This document shows positions 25,274 to 33,829 of a stretch of 64,000 nt of DNA, piece by piece. The DNA is from Actinobacteria bacterium OV450 (lineage in GTDB: Bacteria > Actinomycetota > Actinomycetes > Streptomycetales > Streptomycetaceae), in contig LJCW01000098.1 in NCBI GenBank assembly GCA_001298555.1, forward strand, positions 33,222-97,221, read 5' to 3'. Every line of letters starts with the position of its first letter. Within the stretch, counting starts at the first letter, position 1. The translations under genes and the position numbers were made by a program. The notes below the pieces were generated by a model, which did not search any database, was not told the DNA's origin, and saw only the letters and a program-made list of their open reading frames with translations.

Positions 25274-26149
25274 ATGGCCCAGCGCACACCCCTCGACGAC
25301 GCGGACTGCGCCATCGCCCAGGCCCTCGACGTGGTCGGCGACTGGTGGACGCTGCTGATCGTGCGCGACGCGGCGCGCGGCGTGCACCGCTTCGACGCGT
25401 TCCAGCGCGAGCTGGGCCTGTCCCGCAAGGTGCTGGCCGAGCGGCTGAAGCTGCTGGTCGAAGCCGGGGTGCTGACCCGAGAGCCGTACCAGGAGCGTCC
25501 GGTACGGCACGAGTACCGGCTGACCCCGCGCGGGCGGGGGCTGCTGCCGGTCCTGGTGGCCCTCCAGGACTGGGGAGACACCTGGGTCCTGGGAGAGGGA
25601 GAGATGACGGCGACGACGCAGGAGTCCTCGCGGGAGGCGGAGCGGGTGCACGCACTACGCGGGACGCGACTGCCGGAGCTGGTGCTGCCGGACCGGTTCG
25701 GGGAGGTCCGGGACCCCGTGGCGGACACGCCGTTCACGGTCCTGTACTGCTTCCCCGGTGCGTACGCCCGGGCCGCGTCCTACCCGCCGGGGTGGGCCGG
25801 GATCCCGGGGGCGAAGGGCTGCACGTTCGAGTCGTGCACGTACCGGGACCAGCTGGCGGAGTTCACCGCGGCGGGGGCGACGGTGCACGGGGTGTCGACC
25901 CAGCGGCCCGACGAGCAGCGGGAGTTCGCCGAGGCGGAGCGGCTGAGGTTCCCGCTCCTGTCGGACGCGGACCTCGCGCTGACCTCGGCGCTGCGGCTGC
26001 CGACGTTCCGGGCGGCGGGGGTGAGCCGGCTGAAGCGGTTGACGCTGGTGGTGGACCGCGAGCGCACCGTGCGCGAGGTGATCTACCCGATCCAGGACAT
26101 CGAGGCGAGCGTCACGGCGGCCCTGACCGCGGTCCGCGCGGACGCCTGA
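25274..26149 (+). CDS. HxlR-family winged-helix regulator fused to a peroxiredoxin-like domain
   Basis: A 291-residue two-domain protein. Residues 1-108 are a complete HxlR winged helix (ALDVVGDWWTLLIVRDAARG, RFDAFQRELGLSRKVLAERL, GVLTREPYQERPVRHEYRLT). C12 sits where thiol-sensing HxlR/DUF24 regulators carry their conserved N-terminal redox cysteine. A linker of about 25 residues leads to a peroxiredoxin-like domain (residues 133-291) with FTVLYCFPG, the PPGWAGIPGAKGCTFESCTYRD active-site region (C183 peroxidatic-type, C188 resolving-type), GVSTQRPDEQREFAE and FPLLSDADL. It could sense peroxide or electrophiles with the Prx thiols and relay this to DNA binding. The MFS exporter gene is divergent. 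The ribosome-binding site AAAGGAG is strong. Confidence 0.9.
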   Translation: MAQRTPLDDADCAIAQALDVVGDWWTLLIVRDAARGVHRFDAFQRELGLSRKVLAERLKLLVEAGVLTREPYQERPVRHEYRLTPRGRGLLPVLVALQDWGDTWVLGEGEMTATTQESSREAERVHALRGTRLPELVLPDRFGEVRDPVADTPFTVLYCFPGAYARAASYPPGWAGIPGAKGCTFESCTYRDQLAEFTAAGATVHGVSTQRPDEQREFAEAERLRFPLLSDADLALTSALRLPTFRAAGVSRLKRLTLVVDRERTVREVIYPIQDIEASVTAALTAVRADA

Positions 26150-26309
26150 CCCCGGCCGTCGGGGCGGCGCCCGACGGGCCCGGGGCCGCCGCCCCCGTCG
26201 GGCATCGGCGGGATCGCCGGGCCCGGCGGGGCAGGCCCGGCAGCCTGGACCGTGAACAGCATGCCGATCGCTGCTCGGGGGCGGCTGTGCCGGCCCCGGC
26301 CCGCCCGTA

Positions 26310-26367
26310 CGCAACTGCCGTGCGGCCCCGTCGCGGGGCGCAACTGCCGTGCGGCTCCGTCGCGGGG
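26310..26367. repeat. 29-bp tandem duplication with internal GC hairpins
   Basis: Two adjacent 29-bp units, 26310-26338 and 26339-26367, begin CGCAACTGCCGTGCGG and end CCGTCGCGGGG. They differ at one base. Each contains a small inverted repeat around GTCGC. The pair ends 12 nt from the stop codon of the minus-strand DUF3616-like gene, so it probably forms its terminator, in duplicate. The rest of the convergent gap 26150-26309 is GC-rich with no gene. Confidence 0.85.
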
Positions 26368-26379
26368 CCGGGGCCCGGG

Positions 26380-27750
26380 TCAGTTCAGCGTGAACCAGGC
26401 CGTCCGCGCCTTCTTCCACTCGGGGTGCGTGAGGTCCTTGGCGTCGACCCCGTCGCCGTACAGGTCCGCGGACCCGCTGTCCGTGATCAGCTGGACCCGC
26501 GCCCCCGCCACCGACAGGTCCGGCACGTCCACGACGGCCTCCCAGCCGCCCGGGTCCGCCGTCGGCAGGTCGGCCCGCTTGACCGGGGCGTGCCCCGCGA
26601 CGCCGTCCCACTGGTAGAGCGCGTACGGGTCCGAGTTGTCGTCCGCCGCCCAGGAGCCGGCCAGGATCAGGTACTGGTTCGCCGCGTTCTTGCGGATGTC
26701 ACGGATCGCCAGGCCGCCCAGGTCGAGCTCGATGCCCGCCCCGAAGGTGGCCTTGGTCCCGCTGGAGAGGACCTTGTCGAAGTTGGTCACGGGCACGATC
26801 AGCGCCTTGCCGCCCGGCACCGCCGGGGCCAGCGGGGCACGGAAGCCCAGGTAGGCGGTGGTGGTCGAGCCCGGGGCGAACTCCAGGCCCTCCACGTTGA
26901 AGCCGTCGATCTGCTTGGGGGCCTCGCCCGCGGCCGTGCCCGCCGCGAAGCCGTAGCGGTTGCCGTTCGCCGTGTCCCAGGCCACCAGGTCGTCGCGGAG
27001 CCTCTTGTACGAGCGCCCGTACGCGAGCTGCGTGGCGGATCCGGAGCCGCTGACCGTGGTGGTGAAGACCGTGTTCCGGGGCGCCTTGTACTCGCCGTCC
27101 TTGTTGTTGCCGAGCGAGCCCGTCCAGTAGATGGTGTTGCCGATCAGGGTCGCCCCCTCGATGTCCACCTCCTTGGTGACACCGAGCTGCGAGCTGAAGT
27201 CCCAGGTGCGGACCGGGGCGGCCGAGTGCGTGCGGTCGTACAGGCGCAGCACGTTGTTCTCGTCGTCGGCGACGACGGTGTAGCCGCCGCCGACGTCCAC
27301 GGCGGCCGAGGAGTCCGAGGCTCCGGAGAAGTAGCGGGCGTCGGCCGGGTTCTGCACGGCGGCCGAGGCGGCGTAGGAGAGGGTCTTGGTGGCGCTCTTG
27401 CCGCCCAGCCCGGTCACCTTGACGGTGAGGTCGGTGTAGCCGCGGCCGCGCGCGGTGACGGCCAGCTGCCGCACCGCCCCGGTCCCGGTCACGCTCACGT
27501 CTGCGGTCCCGGCGACCGAGGCCCTGCTCGATGCGGACGCGCTGACGGTCAGCGCGGACGCGTCGGCGCCGCTCTGCCCCACGGTCACGTTCACCACGGG
27601 GTCCCCGACCGCGCCGACGGCGCCGGACAGGTACGACGCGGACAGGCCGATGGTCGGCGTCCCGTACGTCACCGCCTGGGCGGGTGCGACGGTGACCGTC
27701 CCGGCGACGACGAGCGCCGCGAGCCCTGCGATGCCAAGCTGCTTCTTCAT
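26380..27750 (-). CDS. Secreted DUF3616-like beta-propeller protein
   Basis: A 456-residue exported protein. The signal peptide is MKKQLGIAGLAALVVAGTVT, cleaved near AQAV. A first region (about 25-125) looks like a bacterial Ig-type domain rich in Ser/Thr/Val. From about residue 135 the sequence follows the DUF3616 pattern: DSSAAVDVGGGYTVVADDEN, NVLRLYDR, KEVDIEGATLIGNTIYWTGS, NVEGLEFAPGSTTTAYLGFR and GKALIVPVTNF. These proteins are predicted propellers of unknown biochemical role. The start ATG is fixed by the signal peptide. It stands alone and converges on the HxlR-peroxiredoxin gene. Confidence 0.8.
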   Translation of the reverse strand: MKKQLGIAGLAALVVAGTVTVAPAQAVTYGTPTIGLSASYLSGAVGAVGDPVVNVTVGQSGADASALTVSASASSRASVAGTADVSVTGTGAVRQLAVTARGRGYTDLTVKVTGLGGKSATKTLSYAASAAVQNPADARYFSGASDSSAAVDVGGGYTVVADDENNVLRLYDRTHSAAPVRTWDFSSQLGVTKEVDIEGATLIGNTIYWTGSLGNNKDGEYKAPRNTVFTTTVSGSGSATQLAYGRSYKRLRDDLVAWDTANGNRYGFAAGTAAGEAPKQIDGFNVEGLEFAPGSTTTAYLGFRAPLAPAVPGGKALIVPVTNFDKVLSSGTKATFGAGIELDLGGLAIRDIRKNAANQYLILAGSWAADDNSDPYALYQWDGVAGHAPVKRADLPTADPGGWEAVVDVPDLSVAGARVQLITDSGSADLYGDGVDAKDLTHPEWKKARTAWFTLN

Positions 27751-27930
27751 CGGTGTCCCCACGAGTCGGGCCGAGCGCGATCCACGCGTCACGCCGTGAC
27801 GGCCGTCGAGCAGGTTCGGCCACCGTGGCCAACTTCCGGTGCACTCCAATCGTCCACCGGACGAACACGCAGGGCCTCCCGGAAGCCGCAGGGCCGCGCC
27901 CCGCGGAAGCGGCGCAGGCCCGCCGGGGCA

Positions 27931-27969
27931 CGCGAAGGGCCCCCGGCGCAGTGCCGGGGGCCCTTCGCG
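27931..27969 (-). terminator. 17-bp hairpin terminator at the end of the suf operon
   Basis: Arms at 27931-27947 and 27953-27969 (CGCGAAGGGCCCCCGGC and its complement) are perfectly matched around a 5-nt loop, 13 nt after the sufT stop codon. This is one of the strongest hairpins in the window. Confidence 0.92.
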
Positions 27970-27981
27970 AAGCGATACGGC

Positions 27982-28329
27982 TCAGACGTTGAAGCCGAGT
28001 GCGCGCAGCTGCTCGCGGCCGTCGTCCGTGATCTTGTCCGGGCCCCACGGGGGCATCCAGACCCAGTTGATGCGGAGTTCGTTGACGATGCCGTCCGTCG
28101 CCGACTTCGCCTGGTCCTCGATGACGTCGGTCAGCGGGCAGGCCGCCGAGGTCAGCGTCATGTCGAGGGTGGCGATGTTCGCGTCGTCGATGTGGATGCC
28201 GTAGATCAGGCCCAGGTTGACGACGTCGATCCCCAGCTCGGGGTCGACCACGTCGTAGAGGGCCTCGCGGACCTCCTCCTCGGTGGCCGGCTTGGTCGAC
28301 GCCTCGGCGGGCGTCGCGTTCTCGGTCAT
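27982..28329 (-). CDS. sufT: SufT/DUF59-type iron-sulfur cluster assembly factor
   Basis: A 115-residue MIP18/DUF59-family protein: REALYDVVDPELGIDVVNLGLIYGI, then MTLTSAACPLTDVIEDQ with the conserved reactive cysteine, then RINWVWMPPWGPDKITDDGR. It helps to mature Fe-S proteins downstream of the SUF scaffold. It is the last gene of the suf operon; its ATG overlaps the sufU stop by 4 nt. Confidence 0.93.
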   Translation of the reverse strand: MTENATPAEASTKPATEEEVREALYDVVDPELGIDVVNLGLIYGIHIDDANIATLDMTLTSAACPLTDVIEDQAKSATDGIVNELRINWVWMPPWGPDKITDDGREQLRALGFNV

Positions 28330-28790
28330 GCCGTCTTCCTCTCCGCGGCGTCACCCAGTGCCTGGGCCGTCGCGTCCTTCCAGGCCATCCAGCTCAGCAG
28401 AGCACACTTCACGCGAGCCGGGTACTTGGAGACGCCGACGAACGCGACCGCGTCCTCCAGCACCTCCTCCATGGCCTCGTCGGGCTCGATCTTGCCCTTC
28501 GACTGCATCATCTCCAGGAACACGCCCTGGATCTTCTGCGCCTCGGCCAGCTCCTTGCCGACGAGCAGCTCGTTCAGCACGGACGCGCTGGCCTGGCTGA
28601 TGGAGCAGCCCTGGCCCTCGTACGAGACGTCGGTGAGCGTCTCGCCGTCGTACTTCACGCGCAGCGTGATCTCGTCGCCGCACGTCGGGTTGACGTGGTG
28701 CACCTCGGCGTCGCCGTCGCGCAGGCCACGCCCGTGCGGGTGCTTGTAGTGGTCCAGGATCAGTTCCTGGTACATCGAATCCAGCTTCAC
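28326..28790 (-). CDS. sufU: SufU, zinc-dependent sulfurtransferase partner of SufS
   Basis: A 154-residue NifU/IscU-like protein with the three conserved cysteines C37 (NPTCGDE, with D39), C62 (GQGCSISQAS) and C129 (RVKCALLSW). The spacing and the insertion before the last Cys are those of SufU, which accepts persulfide sulfur from SufS in Gram-positive bacteria, rather than a true IscU scaffold. It lies 22 nt after sufS and overlaps sufT. Confidence 0.95.
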   Translation of the reverse strand: MKLDSMYQELILDHYKHPHGRGLRDGDAEVHHVNPTCGDEITLRVKYDGETLTDVSYEGQGCSISQASASVLNELLVGKELAEAQKIQGVFLEMMQSKGKIEPDEAMEEVLEDAVAFVGVSKYPARVKCALLSWMAWKDATAQALGDAAERKTA

Positions 28791-28812
28791 TGCGTCGTCC
28801 TCGTCGCCCTCG

Positions 28813-30069
28813 TCAGCCGAAGAAGTTCCGTACGTGCTCCAGCCCGTCGATCAGCGCGTCGACGTCGGCCGGAGAGGAGTACAGGTAGAAAGACGCTCGC
28901 GTGGTCGCGGGAATTCCGTAGCGCAGGCAGACCGGGCGCGCGCAGTGGTGTCCCACGCGGACCGCGATGCCCTGCTCGTCCAGGACCTGGCCCACGTCGT
29001 GGGGGTGGATGTCACCGAGCGTGAAGGAGATCGCGGCGCCGCGGTCCTCGGCCGTCATCGGGCCGATGATCCGCAGGTCGGGGATCTCCAGCAGGCGCTT
29101 GACCGCGTACTCGGTGATCGCGTGCTCGTGCGCGGCGATCTTGTCCATGCCGATGGCGCTGAGGTAGTCCACGGCCGCGCCGAGGCCGACGGCCTGGGCG
29201 ATCGGGGGCGTACCGGCCTCGAACTTGTGGGGCGCCGGGGCGTACGTCGAGGCGTGCATCGACACGGTCTCGATCATCTCGCCGCCGCCGAGGAACGGGG
29301 GCAGGTCCTCCAGGAGCTCCTGGCGGCCCCAGAGCACGCCGATGCCGGTCGGGCCGCACATCTTGTGGCCGGTGAAGGCCACGAAGTCGGCGCCGAGCGC
29401 CTGCACGTCGAGCGGCATGTGCGGAGCGGCCTGCGAGGCGTCGATCAGCACCAGCGCGCCGACCTCCTGCGCACGCCGGACGATCGCCTCGACCGGGTTG
29501 ATCGTGCCCATGATGTTGGAGACCAGCGTGAAGGAGACGATCTTCGTCTTCTCCGTGATGACCTCTTCGATGTCGGACAGGTCGAGCCGGCCGTCGTCGG
29601 TCAGGCCGAACCACTTCAGCTTCGCGCCGGTGCGCTGCGAGAGCAGCTGCCACGGGACGATGTTGGAGTGGTGCTCCATCTCCGTGATGGCGATCTCGGT
29701 CTCGCGGTCGACCCGGTAGGGCTCGTCCGCCCAGCCGAGCATGTTCGCCACGAGGTTGAGCGATTCCGAGGCGTTCTTGGTGAAGATCACCTCGTCGCGG
29801 CTCGGCGCGTTGATGAAGGCGGCGACCTTGTCGCGGGCGCCCTCGTACAGCGCCGTGGCCTCCTCGGCGAGCACGTGCACGCCGCGGTGGACGTTGGCGT
29901 TGTGCTGCTCGTAGTACTCGTTCAGCGCGTCGAGCACCTGGCGCGGCTTCTGCGAAGTCGCCGCGTTGTCCAGGTAAACGATCTTCTTCCCGTCGTGGAC
30001 CACGCGATCCAGAAGGGGGAAGTCCTTGCGGATCGCCTCGATGTCGAGGAGGCCAGGCAGCTGTGTCAC
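28813..30069 (-). CDS. sufS: SufS cysteine desulfurase
   Basis: A 418-residue class V PLP enzyme that removes sulfur from cysteine as a persulfide for Fe-S assembly. Visible are the substrate/cofactor residues YLDNAATSQKP, MEHHSNIVPWQ, LIDASQAAPHMPLDV, the Schiff-base K236 in FTGHKMCGPTG and the active-site C376 in RVGHHCARP. The last residues ASFYLYSSPADVDALIDGL are typical. Its ATG overlaps the sufC stop by 4 nt, so the two are coupled. Confidence 0.97.
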   Translation of the reverse strand: MTQLPGLLDIEAIRKDFPLLDRVVHDGKKIVYLDNAATSQKPRQVLDALNEYYEQHNANVHRGVHVLAEEATALYEGARDKVAAFINAPSRDEVIFTKNASESLNLVANMLGWADEPYRVDRETEIAITEMEHHSNIVPWQLLSQRTGAKLKWFGLTDDGRLDLSDIEEVITEKTKIVSFTLVSNIMGTINPVEAIVRRAQEVGALVLIDASQAAPHMPLDVQALGADFVAFTGHKMCGPTGIGVLWGRQELLEDLPPFLGGGEMIETVSMHASTYAPAPHKFEAGTPPIAQAVGLGAAVDYLSAIGMDKIAAHEHAITEYAVKRLLEIPDLRIIGPMTAEDRGAAISFTLGDIHPHDVGQVLDEQGIAVRVGHHCARPVCLRYGIPATTRASFYLYSSPADVDALIDGLEHVRNFFG

Positions 30070-30830
30070 GCGGTTGCGCCACCCTTCACGTACTTGTCGT
30101 AGCCCTCGGCCTCCAGCTGGTCCGCCAGCTCGGCGCCACCGGACTCGGCGATGCGGCCGTTCGCGAACACGTGCACGAAGTCGGGCTTGATGTAGCGCAG
30201 GATGCGCGTGTAGTGGGTGATCAGCAGCGTGCCGACCTCACCGGTCTCACGGACGCGGTTGACGCCCTCGGAGACGATGCGCAGGGCGTCGACGTCCAGG
30301 CCGGAGTCGGTCTCGTCGAGGATCGCGATCTTCGGCTTGAGGAGCTCCAGCTGGAGGATCTCGTGGCGCTTCTTCTCACCGCCGGAGAAGCCCTCGTTGA
30401 CGTTGCGCTCGGCGAAGGCCGGGTCCATCTGGAGCTGCTCCATCGCGGACTTGACCTCCTTCACCCAGGTGCGCAGCTTCGGGGCCTCGCCGCGGATGGC
30501 GGTGGCCGACGTACGCAGGAAGTTGGAGACCGAGACGCCGGGGACCTCGACCGGGTACTGCATGGCGAGGAAGACGCCGGCACGGGCGCGCTCGTCGACG
30601 GACATCTCCAGGACGTCCTCGCCGTCGAGGGTCACGGTGCCACCGGTGACGGTGTACTTCGGGTGACCGGCGAGCGAGTACGCCAGGGTGGACTTGCCGG
30701 AGCCGTTGGGGCCCATGATGGCGTGCGTCTCACCCTGCTTGACGGTGAGGTCGACACCCTTGAGGATCTCGCGGGCGCCGTTCTCGGCCTCGACGGAGAC
30801 GTGCAGGTCGTGGATTTCAAGCGTTGCCAT
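30066..30830 (-). CDS. sufC: SufC Fe-S assembly ATPase
   Basis: A 254-residue soluble ABC-type ATPase of the SufBCD scaffold complex. Walker A is GPNGSGKSTLAYSLAG, the SufC-typical signature is NVNEGFSGGEKKRHEILQ, and Walker B is LLKPKIAILDETDSGLDVDAL, with the H-loop in LLITHYTRIL. It powers cluster assembly on SufB/SufD. It lies 7 nt downstream of the Rieske ferredoxin gene. Confidence 0.97.
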   Translation of the reverse strand: MATLEIHDLHVSVEAENGAREILKGVDLTVKQGETHAIMGPNGSGKSTLAYSLAGHPKYTVTGGTVTLDGEDVLEMSVDERARAGVFLAMQYPVEVPGVSVSNFLRTSATAIRGEAPKLRTWVKEVKSAMEQLQMDPAFAERNVNEGFSGGEKKRHEILQLELLKPKIAILDETDSGLDVDALRIVSEGVNRVRETGEVGTLLITHYTRILRYIKPDFVHVFANGRIAESGGAELADQLEAEGYDKYVKGGATA

Positions 30831-30837
30831 GGATGCC

Positions 30838-31155
30838 TCAGGACTCCTGGGTGAGGGAGACGAGCACGTCGTCCCCTTCGATCTTTACGGGGTATACGGG
30901 GACGGGGCGGGTCGCGGGCAGACCGGAGGGCTTGCCGGTGCGCAGGTCGAACGAGGACCCGTGCAGCCAGCACTCGATCATGCAGTCCTCGACCTCGCCC
31001 TCCGAGAGCGAGACGTTCGCGTGCGAGCAGATGTCGTTGATCGCGAACACCTCCCCCTCGGTGGAGACGATGGACACCGGCGTGCCGTCGAGTTCCACCC
31101 GCTTGGGGGTGTTCTCCTCCAGCTCACTCAGCGCACAGGCCTTGACGTAGGTCAT
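30838..31155 (-). CDS. Rieske-type [2Fe-2S] ferredoxin within the suf operon
   Basis: A 105-residue small Rieske protein with the cluster ligands C43-S-H45 (NDICSHANVSLSEG) and C62-x-x-H65 (ECWLHGSSFD), and the fold end PATRPVPVYPVKIEGDDVLV. It resembles ferredoxin subunits of non-heme iron dioxygenases (HcaC/BphF type), but no oxygenase is nearby. Its ATG shares one base with the sufD stop codon, and sufC follows after 7 nt, so it is embedded in the suf transcript. It is probably an electron donor for cluster assembly or a client of it; the exact role is not established by sequence. Confidence 0.93.
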   Translation of the reverse strand: MTYVKACALSELEENTPKRVELDGTPVSIVSTEGEVFAINDICSHANVSLSEGEVEDCMIECWLHGSSFDLRTGKPSGLPATRPVPVYPVKIEGDDVLVSLTQES

Positions 31156-32333
31156 CAGACGGACGCCTCGAGCTCGGTCTCGATCTTGGCGAGCAGGCGC
31201 TCCTCGATGTCGTCGACACCGATCTGCTGGACGAGCTCGGCGAAGAAGCCGCGCACGACCAGACGGCGGGCCTCGTCGGCCGGAATGCCACGGGCCTGCA
31301 GGTAGAAGAGCTGCTCGTCGTCGAAGCGGCCGGTCGCGGAGGCGTGGCCGGCGCCGACGATCTCGCCGGTCTCGATCTCCAGGTTCGGCACCGAGTCGAC
31401 CCGCGCGCCGTCCGTGAGGACGAGGTTGCGGTTCATCTCGTAGGTGTCGGTGCCCTCGGCGCTCTTCTCGATGAGGACGTCGCCGATCCACACGGCGTGG
31501 GCGCCTTCGCCCTGCAGCGCACCCTTGTAGACCACGTGGGACTTGCAGTGCGGGGCGTCGTGCGTGACCAGGAGGCGGTGCTCCTGGTGCTGGTCGGCGT
31601 CCGTGAAGTACAGGCCGAGGAGCTCGGCCTCGCCACCGGGGCCCGCGTAGCTGACCCGCGGGTGCAGGCGTACGACGTCACCGCCGAAGGTGACCACGAT
31701 CGACTTGTAGGTCGCGTCGCGGCCGACCAGGGCGTTGTGCTGGGAGCAGTGGACGGCGGTGTCGTCCCAGTCCTGCACGGACACGACGGTGAGCTTGGCG
31801 CCGTCGCCGACGAGGAAGTCGACGTTGGCGGCGCGCACGCCGTCACCGGTGTGGTCGATGACGATGACGGCCTCGGCGAAGGCCTGGACGTCGAAGACGG
31901 TGTGGCCGAAGGTCGTGCCGCCCTCGCCGTGCAGCGAGACGCGCACCGGCTCGGTCAGGACGGTCTCCTTGGGCACGGTGACGACCGTGGCCTTGGCGAA
32001 GGACGAGAACGCCTGGGCGGCGATCCGGTCCACCGGGGTGCCGGCCTTGCCGATGCGCGCGTCGTCGCGCTCCACCGACTCGACGGTGACGCCCTCGGGC
32101 GCGTCGATCTGGGCCTTCATGGTGCCGTTGGCGACCGCGGTGCCGTCGTGCAGACCACGCAGGCGCGCCAGCGGGGTGAACCGCCACTCCTCCTCGCGGC
32201 CGTGGGGGACGGGGAAGTCCGCCACGTCGAAGGACGGGGGTGCGCTCATCCGGGTGGCGACGGTGGACTCGGCGGCCACCGCGATCGCGCCGGCGGTGGT
32301 CGAACCCGCCGGAATGTTCTGAGCCTCAGCCAT
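31155..32333 (-). CDS. sufD: SufD, scaffold subunit of the SUF Fe-S assembly complex
   Basis: A 392-residue SufB/SufD-family protein. After a short N-terminus (MAEAQNIPAGSTTAGAIAVA) come FPVPHGREEEWRFTPLARL and the right-handed beta-helix core, including SVQDWDDTAVHCSQHNALVG and VSYAGPGGEAELLGLYFTD. The C-terminal domain is ATGRFDDEQLFYLQARGIPADEARRLVVRGF. It pairs with SufB on SufC2. The start ATG 32333 follows an 80-nt gap after sufB that contains no clear promoter. Confidence 0.95.
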   Translation of the reverse strand: MAEAQNIPAGSTTAGAIAVAAESTVATRMSAPPSFDVADFPVPHGREEEWRFTPLARLRGLHDGTAVANGTMKAQIDAPEGVTVESVERDDARIGKAGTPVDRIAAQAFSSFAKATVVTVPKETVLTEPVRVSLHGEGGTTFGHTVFDVQAFAEAVIVIDHTGDGVRAANVDFLVGDGAKLTVVSVQDWDDTAVHCSQHNALVGRDATYKSIVVTFGGDVVRLHPRVSYAGPGGEAELLGLYFTDADQHQEHRLLVTHDAPHCKSHVVYKGALQGEGAHAVWIGDVLIEKSAEGTDTYEMNRNLVLTDGARVDSVPNLEIETGEIVGAGHASATGRFDDEQLFYLQARGIPADEARRLVVRGFFAELVQQIGVDDIEERLLAKIETELEASV

Positions 32334-32413
32334 GGCTGTCGTGTTGCTCGCTCTCTTAAAAAGCAGTGCCTGCGTCGAAGAATGTGCTGCGTGAGCCGTG
32401 GGGCCGGCCGGGA

Positions 32414-33829
32414 CTAGCCGACCGAGCCCTCCATCTGCAGCTCGATCAGCCGGTTGAGCTCCAGGGCGTACTCCATGGGCAGCTCGCGCGCGATGGGCTC
32501 GACGAAGCCGCGCACGATCATGGCCATGGCCTCGAACTCGGTCAGACCGCGGCTCATCAGGTAGAAGAGCTGGTCGTCGGAGACCTTGGAGACCGTGGCC
32601 TCGTGGCCCATGGAGACGTCGTCCTCGCGGACGTCCACGTACGGGTACGTGTCCGAACGGGAGATCGTGTCGACCAGCAGCGCGTCGCAGAGCACGTTCG
32701 ACTTGGAGCCGTGGGCACCCTCGCCGATCTCGACCAGGCCGCGGTACGAGGTGCGGCCGCCGCCCCGCGCCACCGACTTGGAGACGATGTTGGAGGAGGT
32801 GTTCGGCGCCATGTGGACCATCTTGGAGCCGGCGTCCTGGTGCTGGCCCTCGCCCGCGAAGGCGATGGACAGGGTCTCGCCCTTGGCGTGCTCGCCCATC
32901 AGGTAGACGGCCGGGTACTTCATGGTGACCTTGGAACCGATGTTGCCGTCGATCCACTCCATGGTCGCGCCCTCGTACGCCACGGCGCGCTTGGTGACCA
33001 GGTTGTAGACGTTGTTCGACCAGTTCTGGATCGTCGTGTAGCGGCAGCGGCCGCCCTTCTTCACGATGATCTCGACCACGGCGCTGTGCAGCGAGTCCGA
33101 GGAGTAGATCGGGGCGGTGCAGCCCTCGACGTAGTGGACGTACGCGTCCTCGTCGACGATGATCAGCGTCCGCTCGAACTGGCCCATGTTCTCCGTGTTG
33201 ATGCGGAAGTAGGCCTGGAGCGGGATGTCGACCTTGACGCCCTTGGGCACGTAGATGAACGAGCCACCCGACCACACGGCGGTGTTCAGCGACGCGAACT
33301 TGTTGTCGCCGACGGGGATGACCGTGCCGAAGTACTCCTGGAAGAGCTTCGGGTGCTCCTTGAGTGCGGTGTCCGTGTCGAGGAAGATGACGCCCTGCTC
33401 CTCCAGGTCCTCGCGGATCTGGTGGTAGACGACCTCGGACTCGTACTGGGCGGCGACACCGGCGACGAGGCGCTGCTTCTCCGCCTCCGGGATGCCGAGC
33501 TTGTCGTACGTGTTCTTGATGTCCTGCGGCAGGTCCTCCCACGAAGCGGCCTGCTTCTCGGTGGAACGCACGAAGTACTTGATGTTGTCGAAGTCGATGC
33601 CGGAGAGGTCCGAGCCCCAGGTCGGCATGGGCTTCTTGCCGAAGAGCTTCAGGCCCTTGAGGCGGAGCTTCAGCATCCACTCGGGCTCGTTCTTCTTGGC
33701 CGAGATGTCGCGGACCACGTCCTCGGACAGGCCTCGCTTGGCAACCGCGCCGGCCTCGTCGGAGTCGGCCCAGCCGTACTCGTAATTGCCCAGACCCTCG
33801 AGCTCAGGGTGAGCAGTCTCCGTGGTCAT
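32414..33829 (-). CDS. sufB: SufB, scaffold subunit of the SUF Fe-S assembly complex
   Basis: A 471-residue protein and the first structural gene of the operon. Conserved blocks are [78 protein letters not shown] (the Cys region), [20 protein letters not shown] and the C-terminal [21 protein letters not shown]. Nascent clusters are assembled on SufB. Its ATG overlaps the sufR stop by 4 nt, tying its translation to that of the repressor. Confidence 0.97.
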   Translation of the reverse strand: MTTETAHPELEGLGNYEYGWADSDEAGAVAKRGLSEDVVRDISAKKNEPEWMLKLRLKGLKLFGKKPMPTWGSDLSGIDFDNIKYFVRSTEKQAASWEDLPQDIKNTYDKLGIPEAEKQRLVAGVAAQYESEVVYHQIREDLEEQGVIFLDTDTALKEHPKLFQEYFGTVIPVGDNKFASLNTAVWSGGSFIYVPKGVKVDIPLQAYFRINTENMGQFERTLIIVDEDAYVHYVEGCTAPIYSSDSLHSAVVEIIVKKGGRCRYTTIQNWSNNVYNLVTKRAVAYEGATMEWIDGNIGSKVTMKYPAVYLMGEHAKGETLSIAFAGEGQHQDAGSKMVHMAPNTSSNIVSKSVARGGGRTSYRGLVEIGEGAHGSKSNVLCDALLVDTISRSDTYPYVDVREDDVSMGHEATVSKVSDDQLFYLMSRGLTEFEAMAMIVRGFVEPIARELPMEYALELNRLIELQMEGSVG

